From contig NZ_QFRK01000002.1 in assembly GCF_003143855.1 (NCBI RefSeq), forward strand, positions 62,001 to 126,000: a DNA stretch of 64,000 bases, in the 5' to 3' direction. Of this stretch, positions 8,689-17,058 are shown one piece after another; position 1 is the first letter of the stretch, and each line of letters starts with the position of its first letter. The notes below the pieces were generated by a model. That model was not told the origin of the DNA and searched no databases. It saw only the letters and a program-made list of their open reading frames with translations. Position numbers and translations under genes: made by a program. The DNA comes from Streptomyces sp. NWU339 (GTDB lineage: Bacteria; Actinomycetota; Actinomycetes; Streptomycetales; Streptomycetaceae).

Positions 8689-10026
8689 ATGGCGGACACC
8701 ACGGGAAACACGGGAAACATCCAGGACACCGGGGCGCCACTTCACGGCCCCGGACCCCAGCCCCGCAAGTCCGGTTGGCGCCACATCGGCCCCGGCATCG
8801 TCGTCGCCGCGACCGGGGTGGGCGCCGGCGACCTGGTCGCCACCCTCATCGCCGGCAGCAGCTTCGGCTACACCCTCCTGTGGGCGGCGGTGATCGGCTG
8901 CCTGGTGAAGATCTCCCTCGCCGAGGCCGCGGGTCGCTGGCATCTGGCCACCGGCCGCACCCTGTTCGACGGCTGGGCGAGCCTCGGCCGTTGGACGACG
9001 TACTTCTTCGGCGTCTACGTCGTCATCTGGGGCTTCGTCTACGGCGCGGCGGCGATGTCGTCGAGCGCCCTGCCCCTGCAGGCCCTCTTCCCGGGCGTGA
9101 TGGACCTCGAGTGGTGGGGCATCGCCTGCGCCCTGGTGGGCCTGGCCTTCGTCTGGTTCAACCGGTACGCGGTCTTCGAGAAGGTCATGACGGTCCTGGT
9201 GGGCGTCATGTTCGCGGTGACGGTCTACCTGGCGGTCAGGGTGGTCCCGAACCTGGGCGACGCCTTCGCCGGACTGCTCCCGGTCCTGCCCGACGCGGAC
9301 GACTCGGTCCTCTACACCCTCGGCCTGATCGGCGGCGTGGGCGGCACGATCACGCTGGCCGCGTACGGCTACTGGATCAACGCCAAGGGCTGGACCGACT
9401 CCGGCTGGATGAAGGTGATGCGGCTGGACAACCGCGTCGCCTACCTCACCACCGGCATCTTCGTGATCGCGATGCTCGTCGTCGGCGCCGAACTCCTGAA
9501 CTCCGCCGGTGTCGCGATCGCCGGCGGGGACAAGGGCCTGATCCAGCTGAGCGACATCCTGGAGGACAAGTACGGTGCCACGACGGCCAAGTTCTTCCTG
9601 ATCGGCTTCTTCGCCACCTCGTTCACGTCACTGATCGGCGTGTGGCACGGGGTGAGCCTGATGTTCGCCGACTTCGTGGCCCGCGGCCGGAAGAAGGCGA
9701 AGCCGTCGACGGGCGAGGCCATCGCCTCCGGCGGCCCGGAGAAGTCCTGGCCGTTCCGTGCCTACCTGCTGTGGCTGACCTTCCCACCCATGATCCTGCT
9801 GTTCGAAGGCCAGCCGTTCCGCCTGATCATCATCTACGGCGTCCTCGGCGCCGCCTTCATGCCCTTCCTCGCCCTCACCCTGGTCTGGCTCCTCAACTCC
9901 GCCCGCACTCCCCGCGAATGGCGCAACGGCCCCCTCAGCAACACCATGCTCGCCATCGCGGGCCTCCTCTTCCTGGTCCTGTGCGTCAAACAGGTCTGGG
10001 ACCAGCCCTGGTCGGAGTTCTTCTAG
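8689..10026 (+). CDS. Nramp-like metal transporter, divergent metal-binding motifs
   Basis: 445-residue membrane protein with about 11 transmembrane helices and overall Nramp architecture. The canonical metal site DPGN in helix 1 is replaced (GPGIVVAATGVGAGDLVATL), and the MPH-type motif of helix 6 reads GVGGTITLAAYGYW. It may therefore carry a different divalent ion, as in Nramp-related magnesium transporters, or another substrate. ATG at 8689 fits the family N-terminus; there is no clear ribosome site, so it could be leaderless. An in-frame ATG at 8584 overlaps the palindromic promoter region and is less likely. Confidence 0.82.
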   Translation: MADTTGNTGNIQDTGAPLHGPGPQPRKSGWRHIGPGIVVAATGVGAGDLVATLIAGSSFGYTLLWAAVIGCLVKISLAEAAGRWHLATGRTLFDGWASLGRWTTYFFGVYVVIWGFVYGAAAMSSSALPLQALFPGVMDLEWWGIACALVGLAFVWFNRYAVFEKVMTVLVGVMFAVTVYLAVRVVPNLGDAFAGLLPVLPDADDSVLYTLGLIGGVGGTITLAAYGYWINAKGWTDSGWMKVMRLDNRVAYLTTGIFVIAMLVVGAELLNSAGVAIAGGDKGLIQLSDILEDKYGATTAKFFLIGFFATSFTSLIGVWHGVSLMFADFVARGRKKAKPSTGEAIASGGPEKSWPFRAYLLWLTFPPMILLFEGQPFRLIIIYGVLGAAFMPFLALTLVWLLNSARTPREWRNGPLSNTMLAIAGLLFLVLCVKQVWDQPWSEFF

Positions 10027-10029
10027 CGG

Positions 10030-11283
10030 TCAGGTCAGATCGTCCCACCGCGGGCTGAGGGCGATCGCCCGGAGTTCCTCCATGCTCAGCGCGGGGGCGT
10101 CGCGCGTGGCGTCCTCGTGCTGAGCACCGGTGTTGAAGGCGCTGATCACCACACGCCTGCCGTCGGCCCGCATGGTGTCGACGGTCCACATGACGACCCC
10201 GGCGGCGCCCTTCTCACCCGGCCCCTGCCGGGTCGCCACCAGGGTTCCGTCGTCCAGCGTCTCGGCGGATCCGTAGAGCTGGTCGGCGACATCGAGCATG
10301 TCGTGCTGGACGTTGATCTGGACGAAGCTCTTCCCCTTGCCGTCGTCGAGGACGAGATAGGCGTACTCCGAATCCTGGCCGCCCTTCGACACCACCTCGA
10401 CACGGTCGGGGACGAGTTCGGCGAGCGTCTCCCGGATCACCGGGCCGTCGGCACGCGGCGGCGGTGCGCTTGATTCCGCGGACGGCTTCCCGGCCCTCTC
10501 CGGAAGGGCGTCGACGACGGACCGCCACTGCGGAGCCGTGGCGAGTTCCTTGAGCTGCGAGGCGGACAGCGGGGGCGTGGGCCGGCTGATGGGCGCGTCC
10601 TTCTCGGCGGCCGAGTTCCACTCGCTCACGCTGATCTGCTGCCCCTGGGGCGTGACGAGCACGGCGTTCCACCACTTGGTGTCCACGCGCCGGTCCGGAT
10701 ACTCGTACCCCTTGAACAGCATGAGCTTCGACCCGTCCGCCAGGGTGCTGGTGGCACAACTGTCGTACGGGGTGAACACCTTGTCCGGGCACCGGGTGGC
10801 CTGGCGGGCCTGGGAGGTCCCTGGCTCGACGCGGCCGAGACTGACGGAGACGACGGCGGGTCCCTTGCCGTCGTCGTACACGACCTGGGCGAACGGCTCG
10901 AAGGCCGCGTCGGTCCCGCGCCCCTGCTCCCCGCTGAACTCCCCGTCGGGAAGGAGTCCCTTCAGCGTGCGGATGAGTTCCTCACCGGAGACGGGTGCCG
11001 GAGTGCCCTGGGCGGCGGCGGTGACCTCGGCTCCCGAGGCTGCCGACGCCCGCCCGCTCTCCCCGCCCCCGCCGGGCACGAGCAGCGCCCCGCCCACTCC
11101 CACGAGCGCGATCCCGGCCGCACCTCCGAGGACGGCGGCCCGCCGCCGCACCCGCATCCGCCTTCCGCGAGCCTGCCCCCCGTCGGTGAGGGCGCCCCGG
11201 TCGGCCTCGAAGGCGTTGCCGGTGTCGTGCAGAGCGGAGGAGAGCCGCTCCTCGAAGGGGTCGCTGTGCTGGTCGACGGACAT
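10030..11283 (-). CDS. Single-pass membrane protein next to ECF sigma factor (putative anti-sigma or partner)
   Basis: 417 residues: a cytosolic N-terminus (about 1-48) with MSVDQHSDPFEERLSSALHD, a membrane helix (about 49-70, RRRAAVLGGAAGIALVGVGG) and a long extracytoplasmic part. The N-terminal helical segment before the membrane helix is where anti-sigma domains sit in such pairs. It follows the ECF sigma gene in the same direction, 104 nt downstream, with a tandem repeat in between. No zinc-binding HxxxCxxC motif is seen. The extracytoplasmic part appears to contain two related halves (SGEELIRTLKGLLPDG... and VIRETLAELVPDRVEV...). Its last base is 3 nt from the converging Nramp-like stop. 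Confidence 0.75.
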   Translation of the reverse strand: MSVDQHSDPFEERLSSALHDTGNAFEADRGALTDGGQARGRRMRVRRRAAVLGGAAGIALVGVGGALLVPGGGGESGRASAASGAEVTAAAQGTPAPVSGEELIRTLKGLLPDGEFSGEQGRGTDAAFEPFAQVVYDDGKGPAVVSVSLGRVEPGTSQARQATRCPDKVFTPYDSCATSTLADGSKLMLFKGYEYPDRRVDTKWWNAVLVTPQGQQISVSEWNSAAEKDAPISRPTPPLSASQLKELATAPQWRSVVDALPERAGKPSAESSAPPPRADGPVIRETLAELVPDRVEVVSKGGQDSEYAYLVLDDGKGKSFVQINVQHDMLDVADQLYGSAETLDDGTLVATRQGPGEKGAAGVVMWTVDTMRADGRRVVISAFNTGAQHEDATRDAPALSMEELRAIALSPRWDDLT

Positions 11284-11300
11284 GACGAACCACCGCTTCC

Positions 11301-11350
11301 GTGAGGTGAGCTGAGGTGAACTGAGGTGAACGGAGGTGAACTGAGGTGAA
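11301..11350. repeat. Five tandem 10-bp repeats (CTGAGGTGAA type)
   Basis: Units GTGAGGTGAG, CTGAGGTGAA, CTGAGGTGAA, CGGAGGTGAA and CTGAGGTGAA follow each other without gaps. They lie between the sigma factor stop and the membrane partner start. On the coding strand each unit reads TTCACCTCAG, so the array makes no ribosome site. A 10-bp period places each unit on the same face of the helix. Confidence 0.85.
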
Positions 11351-11386
11351 CACGGAGGAATGAGGAGGGGGACGGCCTGCGGCCGG

Positions 11387-11899
11387 TCAGGACCGGGCGT
11401 ACTCACCGAGTTCCTCGCCGAGCAGTTCCCGCAGCCGGGCCAGGGCGCGCACGCTGCGCGTCCGCACCGCCGCCGGGCTGGCGTTCATCGTGTCGGCGGT
11501 TTCCTGGACCGAGCGGTCCTCCCAATACCGCAGGACGATCACCGCGCGGTCCTTCGCGGGCAGCCGGGCGAGGGCGTCGAGCAGGGTGAGCCGCAGGGAC
11601 GGGTCGTCGGTGGCGGCGCCCGGCAGATCCGGGAACTCGGCGGTCGAGTGCTCGGTACTGCTGCGCCGCCGCCGGTGGGCCAGGAACGCGCGGGTGAGAA
11701 CGGTCTGCGCGTACCCGGCGGGGTTGTCCGCACGGGCCACCCGCCCCCAGCGGACGTACACCCGCCCCAGGGTCTCCTGGACCAGATCCTCGGCCAGGTG
11801 CGTGTCACCGGCGGTGAGCAGGCACGCGGACCGGTACAAATGCCCGGCCCGCGCCGCCGCGAACTCCCTGTATCCGTCCATGCGTCCGCCCTGCCCCAT
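11387..11899 (-). CDS. ECF sigma factor, SigE-like family
   Basis: 170 residues. Region 2 (FAAARAGHLYRSACLLTAGDTHLAEDLVQETL) and region 4 (RLPAKDRAVIVLRYWEDRSVQETADTMNASPAAVRTRSVRAL) are both complete. No extra C-terminal domain. ATG at 11899 is preceded by GGGAGGGG at good spacing; in-frame ATGs at 11932 and 11881 are alternatives. It probably forms a regulatory pair with the downstream membrane protein. The upstream gap carries a long inverted repeat that may include its promoter. Confidence 0.9.
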   Translation of the reverse strand: MGQGGRMDGYREFAAARAGHLYRSACLLTAGDTHLAEDLVQETLGRVYVRWGRVARADNPAGYAQTVLTRAFLAHRRRRSSTEHSTAEFPDLPGAATDDPSLRLTLLDALARLPAKDRAVIVLRYWEDRSVQETADTMNASPAAVRTRSVRALARLRELLGEELGEYARS

Positions 11900-12005
11900 C
11901 AGTACGCCCCTCCCGCGCCCCGCCACTCTCACTTCTCTGATGCGGTGGCCCGGGGAAATGTTTCACCCGAACGTCACAGCAGGTGGGGCGGTGCAGGGCA
12001 GGTTG

Positions 12006-12098
12006 CCGAAAAGCGTGAGCACTTGGCGGCCAACTGTCACGTAAGCGCCCAAATGAGCGGCATTCGGACAGCGGCAGCCGAAGTGCTCACGCTTTCGG
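12006..12098. repeat. Long imperfect inverted repeat, arms of 18-19 bp
   Basis: Left arm CCGAAAAGCGTGAGCACTT (12006-12024) and right arm AAGTGCTCACGCTTTCGG (12081-12098) are complementary with a single extra A. They are 56 nt apart. The core AAGCGTGAGCACTT is thus present twice in opposite orientation upstream of the ECF sigma gene. It could be a pair of operator sites or the ends of a small non-coding element. Confidence 0.8.
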
Positions 12099-12170
12099 AA
12101 GGGTGTGCAGTGCTCCCGGAACAATGCGGGCGGAGCGGCGCCCGCAAGGCGGGGCGGTGGGAGGGGGTTC

Positions 12171-12223
12171 GGTTACGGCAGGGCGTGGACGTGGGAGCCG
12201 ACCGCGTTGGACCAGGCGTTGCC
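12171..12223 (-). pseudogene. Remnant of a chitinase C-terminus
   Basis: These 53 bases match the last codons and stop of the intact chitinase gene further right (from 19610) with one mismatch before similarity ends. Read leftward they encode GNAWSNAVGSHVHALP followed by TAA, against GNAWSNAVGPHVHALP in the intact gene. Nothing upstream continues the chitinase frame; the sequence switches abruptly to a DUF397-like remnant. This is a decayed or recombined gene end. Confidence 0.8.
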
Positions 12224-12330
12224 CGCGCCGCAGGGCGTTCCGGCTGTCGGTGAGGTGGTCGTCCTCGGCTCCGGCCATGGCGATGTAGCCGGAACCGAGG
12301 GCGATCGGTTCCGAGGCGGAAGCAGCCGGC
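12224..12330 (-). pseudogene. Remnant of a DUF397-type small gene
   Basis: The leftward frame encodes SGYIAMAGAEDDHLTDSRNALR. This matches the C-terminal half of the intact DUF397 protein at 36676-36867 (AYIAVAGQEEHPLTDSREALR). The N-terminal CxxGNC part is missing, and the frame runs into the chitinase-tail remnant. No ribosome site or plausible start is visible, so it is treated as a broken gene. Confidence 0.7.
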
Positions 12331-12393
12331 TTCCTCACCGCAGTCGGCCGACCGGGCCTCCCGACGCCATGGCCCGTGAGTCGGGGAAGCCGG

Positions 12394-13080
12394 TCAGGGG
12401 GACGGCGCGGACGGTCCCAGCGGTGCCGCGCCGACGGTCATGCGGGCCATGGTGCGGTAGCGGGCGGCCAGTTCGGAGGGGGAGAGCCTGCCGTCCACGC
12501 GGTACCACTGGGACACCGCAGTGCACATCGTGACGATCGCCCGGCTGACCTCGCGGGGGTACGGTGTCGTGAACGTCCCCCGCGCCACGCCCTCCTCGAT
12601 GGCCGCGTCCATCAGGCGCTGCTGCCGGTCGCGGGCCTGGAGGTAAGTGGTGCGGTCGTCGTCGAGCAGGCTGCGGATCTCGCTCGCCGCGATGAACGCC
12701 AGGTCCCGCCGGTGCGCGTGGAACAGCACCAGGCACTCCACCAGCAGGTCCAGCCGCCTCCCGACGTCCGGTCCGGCCTCCTCCAGTGCCGCTGTGCTGC
12801 GCTCCCACAGCTCCGCCATCGCCCGGGTGACGATGCCGACCAGCAGGGCGTGTTTCGACGGGTAGTGGTGGTACACCCCCGGCACCGACAGGCCGGCCCG
12901 CGCCGCCACCTCCCGGATCGTGGTGCCGTGGTACCCCTGCTCCACGAAACAGGCCAGGGCGGCCCCCAGGACGGGCGGAAGGCCGTCACTGGTGTAGAGC
13001 CTCCAGTCCGCCGTGGTTCCGGCCCCGTCGTCTCCGGTCGCGGCAGCTCCGCCGGTGGTCAGTGCGTCGGCTTCGGTCAT
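12394..13080 (-). CDS. TetR-family regulator of the adjacent acyl-CoA operon
   Basis: 228 residues. A TetR HTH follows a 30-residue Gly/Ala-rich N-terminal extension: LGAALACFVEQGYHGTTIREVAARAGLSVPGVYHHYPSKHALL. The C-terminal ligand domain has the LSPSELAARYRTMA ending typical of acyl-CoA-linked TetR proteins. GAGGAG precedes the ATG. Divergent from the acyl-CoA synthetase operon, with a TetR-type palindrome between them, so it likely represses both itself and the operon until an acyl-CoA binds. Confidence 0.92.
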   Translation of the reverse strand: MTEADALTTGGAAATGDDGAGTTADWRLYTSDGLPPVLGAALACFVEQGYHGTTIREVAARAGLSVPGVYHHYPSKHALLVGIVTRAMAELWERSTAALEEAGPDVGRRLDLLVECLVLFHAHRRDLAFIAASEIRSLLDDDRTTYLQARDRQQRLMDAAIEEGVARGTFTTPYPREVSRAIVTMCTAVSQWYRVDGRLSPSELAARYRTMARMTVGAAPLGPSAPSP

Positions 13081-13222
13081 GCTCTCCTCGCCGCGTGTGC
13101 TCGTGCCGGTACGTAAGTATGCACAGGCGCTGCGCCCGTTCTGCCGGGCGACCGCCGCCGGGAGCCCTCCACCGCGCACCCCCTTGACACGCTGACGCGC
13201 CCCGTAGATCCTCACCTGCAAT

Positions 13223-13240
13223 ACCGAGCGAGCGCTCGGT
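13223..13240. promoter_or_regulatory. TetR-type operator ACCGAGCG-N2-CGCTCGGT
   Basis: Perfect 8-bp arms with a 2-nt centre; the wider context adds a further CGGTA copy on the right. Such ACCGAxCG palindromes are typical targets of fatty-acid-related TetR regulators in actinobacteria. It lies between the divergent TetR and acyl-CoA synthetase starts, 143 nt from the former and 56 nt from the latter. Confidence 0.8.
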
Positions 13241-13295
13241 CGGTACGTTGTCCAGCATACCCCGGGCTGTTCGGAGCCGGTGGAGGGAGCGGGAG

Positions 13296-14981
13296 ATGTC
13301 GATGCCCGAGGCGCGTCCGTGGCGGGAGCTGTACCCGGCCGCGGTGCCGGCGGAAATGACGGTCGGCCACGACTCCCTGACGGCCGCGTGGCGGGCCCGG
13401 GTGGCGCGCGACCCCGACGCCGTCGCCCTGCGCTACTTCGACGGCGCGCTGACGGCCCGGGAGGCGGACGCCGCCTCCGACGCACTGGCCGCAGCCTTCG
13501 CGGCCCGCGGCACCCGGCGCGGTGACCGGGTCGGCATCTACCTGCAGAACGTCCCGCAGTACGCCCTGGTGCTGCTGGCCCTGTGGAAACTGGGCGCCAC
13601 CGCGCTCCTCCTCAACCCGATGTACCGCCGAGGCGAGCTGCGCCGCCTGATCGACGACGCCGGGGCCGTCGGCATCGTCTGCGCGGACACCGACGTCGAG
13701 GAGACCCGCGGGACCCTCGCCGGCAGCTCGGTGCGCTGGACGATCAGTACGTCGGCGCTGGACTTCCAGACCCGCGACGACCCGCGCGCCTTCCCCTCGA
13801 CCGAGCGTCCCGCTCCCGCCCCCGACGGCGATCTCGCCGCCCTCCTCCGCGAGTTCGCGGGCCGCAGTCCCGAGCCGGTGGATCTCACCCGCGACGACGT
13901 GGCCCTGCTGACCTACACCTCCGGCACCACCGGCCCGCCCAAGGGCGCCATGAACACCCACGGCAACGTCCTCAACGTGGCGCTCACCAACGCCGCCTGG
14001 GCCGATCTGGGCGACGGCGACGCGGTGTACGCGCTGGCCCCGCTCTTCCACATCACGGGGGCGGTGGTGAACGCGGTCGTCTCGCTGATCACCCCCACCA
14101 CCCTGGTCCTCACCGGCCGCTTCCGCCCCGACGTGGCACTGGACGCGTTCGTCGAGCACCGGGTCACCCACACGGTCGGCTCGATCACCGCGTACAACGC
14201 GCTGTCCACGGTGGAGCACGCCGGGCCGGAGCACTTCGCCACCGCCAAGCACCTCTTCTCCGGCGGCGCCCCCATCCCGCCCGCCACGGTCGACCGGTTC
14301 CGGGAACGATTCGGCGTCTACATCCACAACATCTACGGCATGACGGAGACCACCTCCGCCGTCATCGCCGTGCCGCCCGGCACCACCGCGCCCGTGCACG
14401 AGGCCGGCGGCACCCTCTCCATCGGCGTCCCGCTGCCCAACCTCACCGCCCGGGTCGTCGACCTCGACGGCAATCCGCTGCCCCCCGGCGAACAGGGGGA
14501 GCTCGAACTGAGCGGCCCCCAGGTGATCCCCGGCTACTGGCGGCAGCCCGCCGCCACCGAACAGACCATGCCGGGCGGCCGGTTGCGCACCGGCGACGGC
14601 GCGATCATCGACGAGCGGGGGTGGATCTATCTCGTCGACCGGCTCAAGGACCAGATCAACGCCTCCGGTTACAAGGTCTGGCCGCGTGAGGTCGAGGACG
14701 CCCTCTACGAGCACCCGGCGGTGCACGAGGCCGCCGTGGTCGGGCAGCCGGACGACTACCGCGGCGAGACCGTCGTCGCCTACGTCTCGCTCACCGCCGG
14801 TGCCACGGCCAGCCCGGAAGAGCTGATCTCCTTCACCCGCGAACGGCTGGCCGCGTACAAACGCCCCACCGAGCTGCACATCCGTGCCGAGCTCCCCAAG
14901 ACCCAGAGCGGCAAGATCCGCCGCACCGAACTGCGCGGGGCGGCGGACCGTGACCGCCCTGACACCACGACGAAAGGCTGA
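13296..14981 (+). CDS. Acyl-CoA synthetase (AMP-forming), class I adenylate-forming enzyme
   Basis: 561 residues. The P-loop LLTYTSGTTGPPKGAMNTH, the YGMTETTS motif, RTGDGAIIDERGWIYLVDRLKDQI and the C-terminal catalytic Lys in LPKTQSGKIRRTELRG are all present. It should activate a carboxylic acid to its CoA thioester, feeding the SDR, dehydrogenase and kinase that follow. GGAGGGAG precedes the ATG; another ATG two codons later is possible. First gene of a five-gene rightward operon. Confidence 0.92.
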   Translation: MSMPEARPWRELYPAAVPAEMTVGHDSLTAAWRARVARDPDAVALRYFDGALTAREADAASDALAAAFAARGTRRGDRVGIYLQNVPQYALVLLALWKLGATALLLNPMYRRGELRRLIDDAGAVGIVCADTDVEETRGTLAGSSVRWTISTSALDFQTRDDPRAFPSTERPAPAPDGDLAALLREFAGRSPEPVDLTRDDVALLTYTSGTTGPPKGAMNTHGNVLNVALTNAAWADLGDGDAVYALAPLFHITGAVVNAVVSLITPTTLVLTGRFRPDVALDAFVEHRVTHTVGSITAYNALSTVEHAGPEHFATAKHLFSGGAPIPPATVDRFRERFGVYIHNIYGMTETTSAVIAVPPGTTAPVHEAGGTLSIGVPLPNLTARVVDLDGNPLPPGEQGELELSGPQVIPGYWRQPAATEQTMPGGRLRTGDGAIIDERGWIYLVDRLKDQINASGYKVWPREVEDALYEHPAVHEAAVVGQPDDYRGETVVAYVSLTAGATASPEELISFTRERLAAYKRPTELHIRAELPKTQSGKIRRTELRGAADRDRPDTTTKG

Positions 14982-14984
14982 CCG

Positions 14985-15788
14985 GTGCAGCACCACCACG
15001 CCGACCAGAACCAGGCCACGCGGGCAACGGGCCGCCTCGCCGGACGCACCGCCGTCGTGACCGGAGCCAGCCGCGGTATCGGCCTGGCCATCGCCGAACG
15101 CCTGGTGGCCGAGGGCGCGCGGGTGTGCATCACCGCCCGCAAGCCCGAACCGCTGCGCGAGGCCGCCCGGACGCTGCCCGCCGCCAGTGTGCTCACCGTG
15201 GCGGGCAAGGCGGACGACCCCGAGCACCGCGCCGAGGTCCTCGACACCGTGGCGCGGGAGTTCGGCGGCCTCGACATCCTGGTCAACAACGCCGGCATCA
15301 ACCCCGCCTACGGCCCGGTCACCGAGATCGGCCTCGACGTCGCCCGCAAGGTGCTGGAGGTCAACGTGCTCGCCACGCTGGCCTGGGTGCAGGCCGCTCT
15401 CGCCCACCCGCAGCTGCGCTTCGTCGAGCGCCGCGGCACCGTCGTCAACCTCTCCTCCGTCACCGGTGACACGCCTGCCCCCGGCATCGGCCTGTACAGC
15501 GTCAGCAAGGCCGCCGTCTCGCACCTCACCCGTGCCCTGGCCGCCGAACTCGGCCCGGACGTCCGTGTCAACGCCGTCGCCCCGGCCGTCGTCAAGACCC
15601 GCTTCGCCGAGGCGCTCTACCAGGACAGGGAGGACGAGGTCGCCGCCGGCTACCCGATGCGGCGGCTCGGCGCACCCGCCGACGTGGCCTCCGCCGTCGC
15701 CTACCTCGTCTCCGACGACGCCTCCTGGGTCACCGGCCATGTCCTCACCGTCGACGGCGGCCTCGCGGTCGCCGGCGGCACCGCCTGA
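14985..15788 (+). CDS. Short-chain dehydrogenase/reductase (3-hydroxyacyl-CoA or 3-oxoacyl reductase-like)
   Basis: 267-residue classical SDR. Cofactor motif TGASRGIG, NNAG, the catalytic Ser in VVNLSSVTG and YSVSK are present, and the C-terminal VTGHVLTVDGGL ends the fold. GTG start 3 nt after the synthetase stop with GAAAGG upstream. In this operon it would oxidise a 3-hydroxyacyl-CoA (LvaD-like role) or reduce a 3-oxoacyl thioester; which one cannot be read directly. Confidence 0.92.
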   Translation: MQHHHADQNQATRATGRLAGRTAVVTGASRGIGLAIAERLVAEGARVCITARKPEPLREAARTLPAASVLTVAGKADDPEHRAEVLDTVAREFGGLDILVNNAGINPAYGPVTEIGLDVARKVLEVNVLATLAWVQAALAHPQLRFVERRGTVVNLSSVTGDTPAPGIGLYSVSKAAVSHLTRALAAELGPDVRVNAVAPAVVKTRFAEALYQDREDEVAAGYPMRRLGAPADVASAVAYLVSDDASWVTGHVLTVDGGLAVAGGTA

Positions 15789-15822
15789 CCTCGCGGCACC
15801 CGATCAGCGAAAGGATCCGAGC

Positions 15823-17058
15823 ATGCCCACCAGCCACCTGCCGTCCGCGGTGGAGGAGCTGCGCGAGCGCACCCGCCGTTTCATCCGTGAGACCGTCGTC
15901 GACGCCGAGCCCGTCCCCGGCGAACGCCTGGAGAAGGCCACACGCGACCGGCTGCAGGCCGCGGCCAAGGAGGCCGGGGTCTTCGCCCCGCACATGCCGG
16001 CCGAGTACGGGGGCCAGGGCCTGTCCGTCGAGCACTGGTCACCGGTCCTGCAGGAGGCGGGCTACTCGCCCATCGGCCCCAGTGTGCTCAACTGCATGGC
16101 CCCCGACGAGGGCAACATGCACATGCTCCACCTCATCGCCACCGAGGAGCAGAAGAAGCGCTACCTGGTCCCGCTCGCCGCAGGCGAGATCCGCTCCTGC
16201 TTCGGCATGACCGAGCCGCACCCCGGCGCGGGCTCCGATCCGGCGGCGCTGCGCACCACCGCCGTACGGGCGGAGGGCGGCTGGGTGATCAACGGGCACA
16301 AGCGGTTCATCAGCGGGGCCGTCGGCGCGGGCTTCTGCATCGTGATGGCCCGCACCCCCGAGACCGGGGACGCACCCGAGGGCGCCACCATGTTCCTGGT
16401 CGACATGGACAACCCCGGCATCCGGGTCGGCGCCCCCGTCCACACCGTCGACCGCTACATCGACGGCGGCCATCCGCACGTCCACCTGGAGGACTGCCTC
16501 GTGCCCGACGACGCCGTCCTCGGCTCGGTCGGCCAGGGCTTCCGGTACGCGCAGGTGCGGCTCGGACCGGCACGGCTCACTCACTGCATGCGATGGCTCG
16601 GGCTGGCCCGGCGCTCCCTCGACATCGCCCTCGACCGGGCCGAACGGCGGGAGCTGTTCGGTGCTCCGATGAACTCGCTCGGCCTGGCGCAGAACCTCAT
16701 CGCCGAGTCCGTCATCGACATCGAGACCTCCGACGCGATCATCACCAAGACGGCCGAGCTGCTGGCGAGCGACCCCAGAGCCGGCTCCGCGCTGTCCTCG
16801 GTCGCCAAGGTGCACTGCTCGGAGGCGATCTCCCGGGTCATCGACCGGGCGGTGCAGCTGTGCGGCGGCGACGGCGTCTCCGACGGGCTGCCGCTGGCCC
16901 AGTACCTCAACGAGGTCCGCCCGTTCCGCATCTACGACGGCTCCACCGAGACCCACAAGTGGGCGATCGCCCGCCGCACCGCCAAGCGGCGCCGCGCCGA
17001 AGTGGAGGCCGGCGAACGCCACCAGGGCACCGCCACCGTCCGGGGCGGGGAAGCCTGA
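15823..17058 (+). CDS. Acyl-CoA dehydrogenase (ACAD10/11-like)
   Basis: 411-residue flavoprotein. FGMTEPHPGAGSDPAALRTTA (FAD-binding), NGHKRFISGA, the LFGAPMNSLGLAQN segment and VQLCGGDGVSDGLPLAQYLNEVRPFRIYDGSTE near the C-terminus match the family. Family members in ACAD11-like systems act on phosphorylated 4-hydroxyacyl-CoA. Its stop overlaps the start of a kinase gene (TGATG). That kinase + ACAD pairing mirrors the two halves of mammalian ACAD10/11 and bacterial LvaA/LvaC. Confidence 0.92.
   Translation: MPTSHLPSAVEELRERTRRFIRETVVDAEPVPGERLEKATRDRLQAAAKEAGVFAPHMPAEYGGQGLSVEHWSPVLQEAGYSPIGPSVLNCMAPDEGNMHMLHLIATEEQKKRYLVPLAAGEIRSCFGMTEPHPGAGSDPAALRTTAVRAEGGWVINGHKRFISGAVGAGFCIVMARTPETGDAPEGATMFLVDMDNPGIRVGAPVHTVDRYIDGGHPHVHLEDCLVPDDAVLGSVGQGFRYAQVRLGPARLTHCMRWLGLARRSLDIALDRAERRELFGAPMNSLGLAQNLIAESVIDIETSDAIITKTAELLASDPRAGSALSSVAKVHCSEAISRVIDRAVQLCGGDGVSDGLPLAQYLNEVRPFRIYDGSTETHKWAIARRTAKRRRAEVEAGERHQGTATVRGGEA

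Larger units (their letters stand above)
11933..12393. other. Gene-poor stretch with inverted repeat and gene relics
   Basis: No intact gene is supported in this 461-base stretch. It holds a long inverted repeat on the left and two fused gene remnants on the right (separate entries). Short open frames here lack ribosome sites and do not resemble families except as the remnants noted. Confidence 0.7.

Noticed and set aside
11301..11350. Tandem repeats as a possible CRISPR array
   Set aside because: Units are 10 bp with no spacers and there are no cas genes in the window.
13212..15740. An 842-codon minus-strand open frame
   Set aside because: Antisense to the acyl-CoA synthetase and SDR genes; Gly/Val/Asp/Arg-rich low-complexity translation and no family motif.
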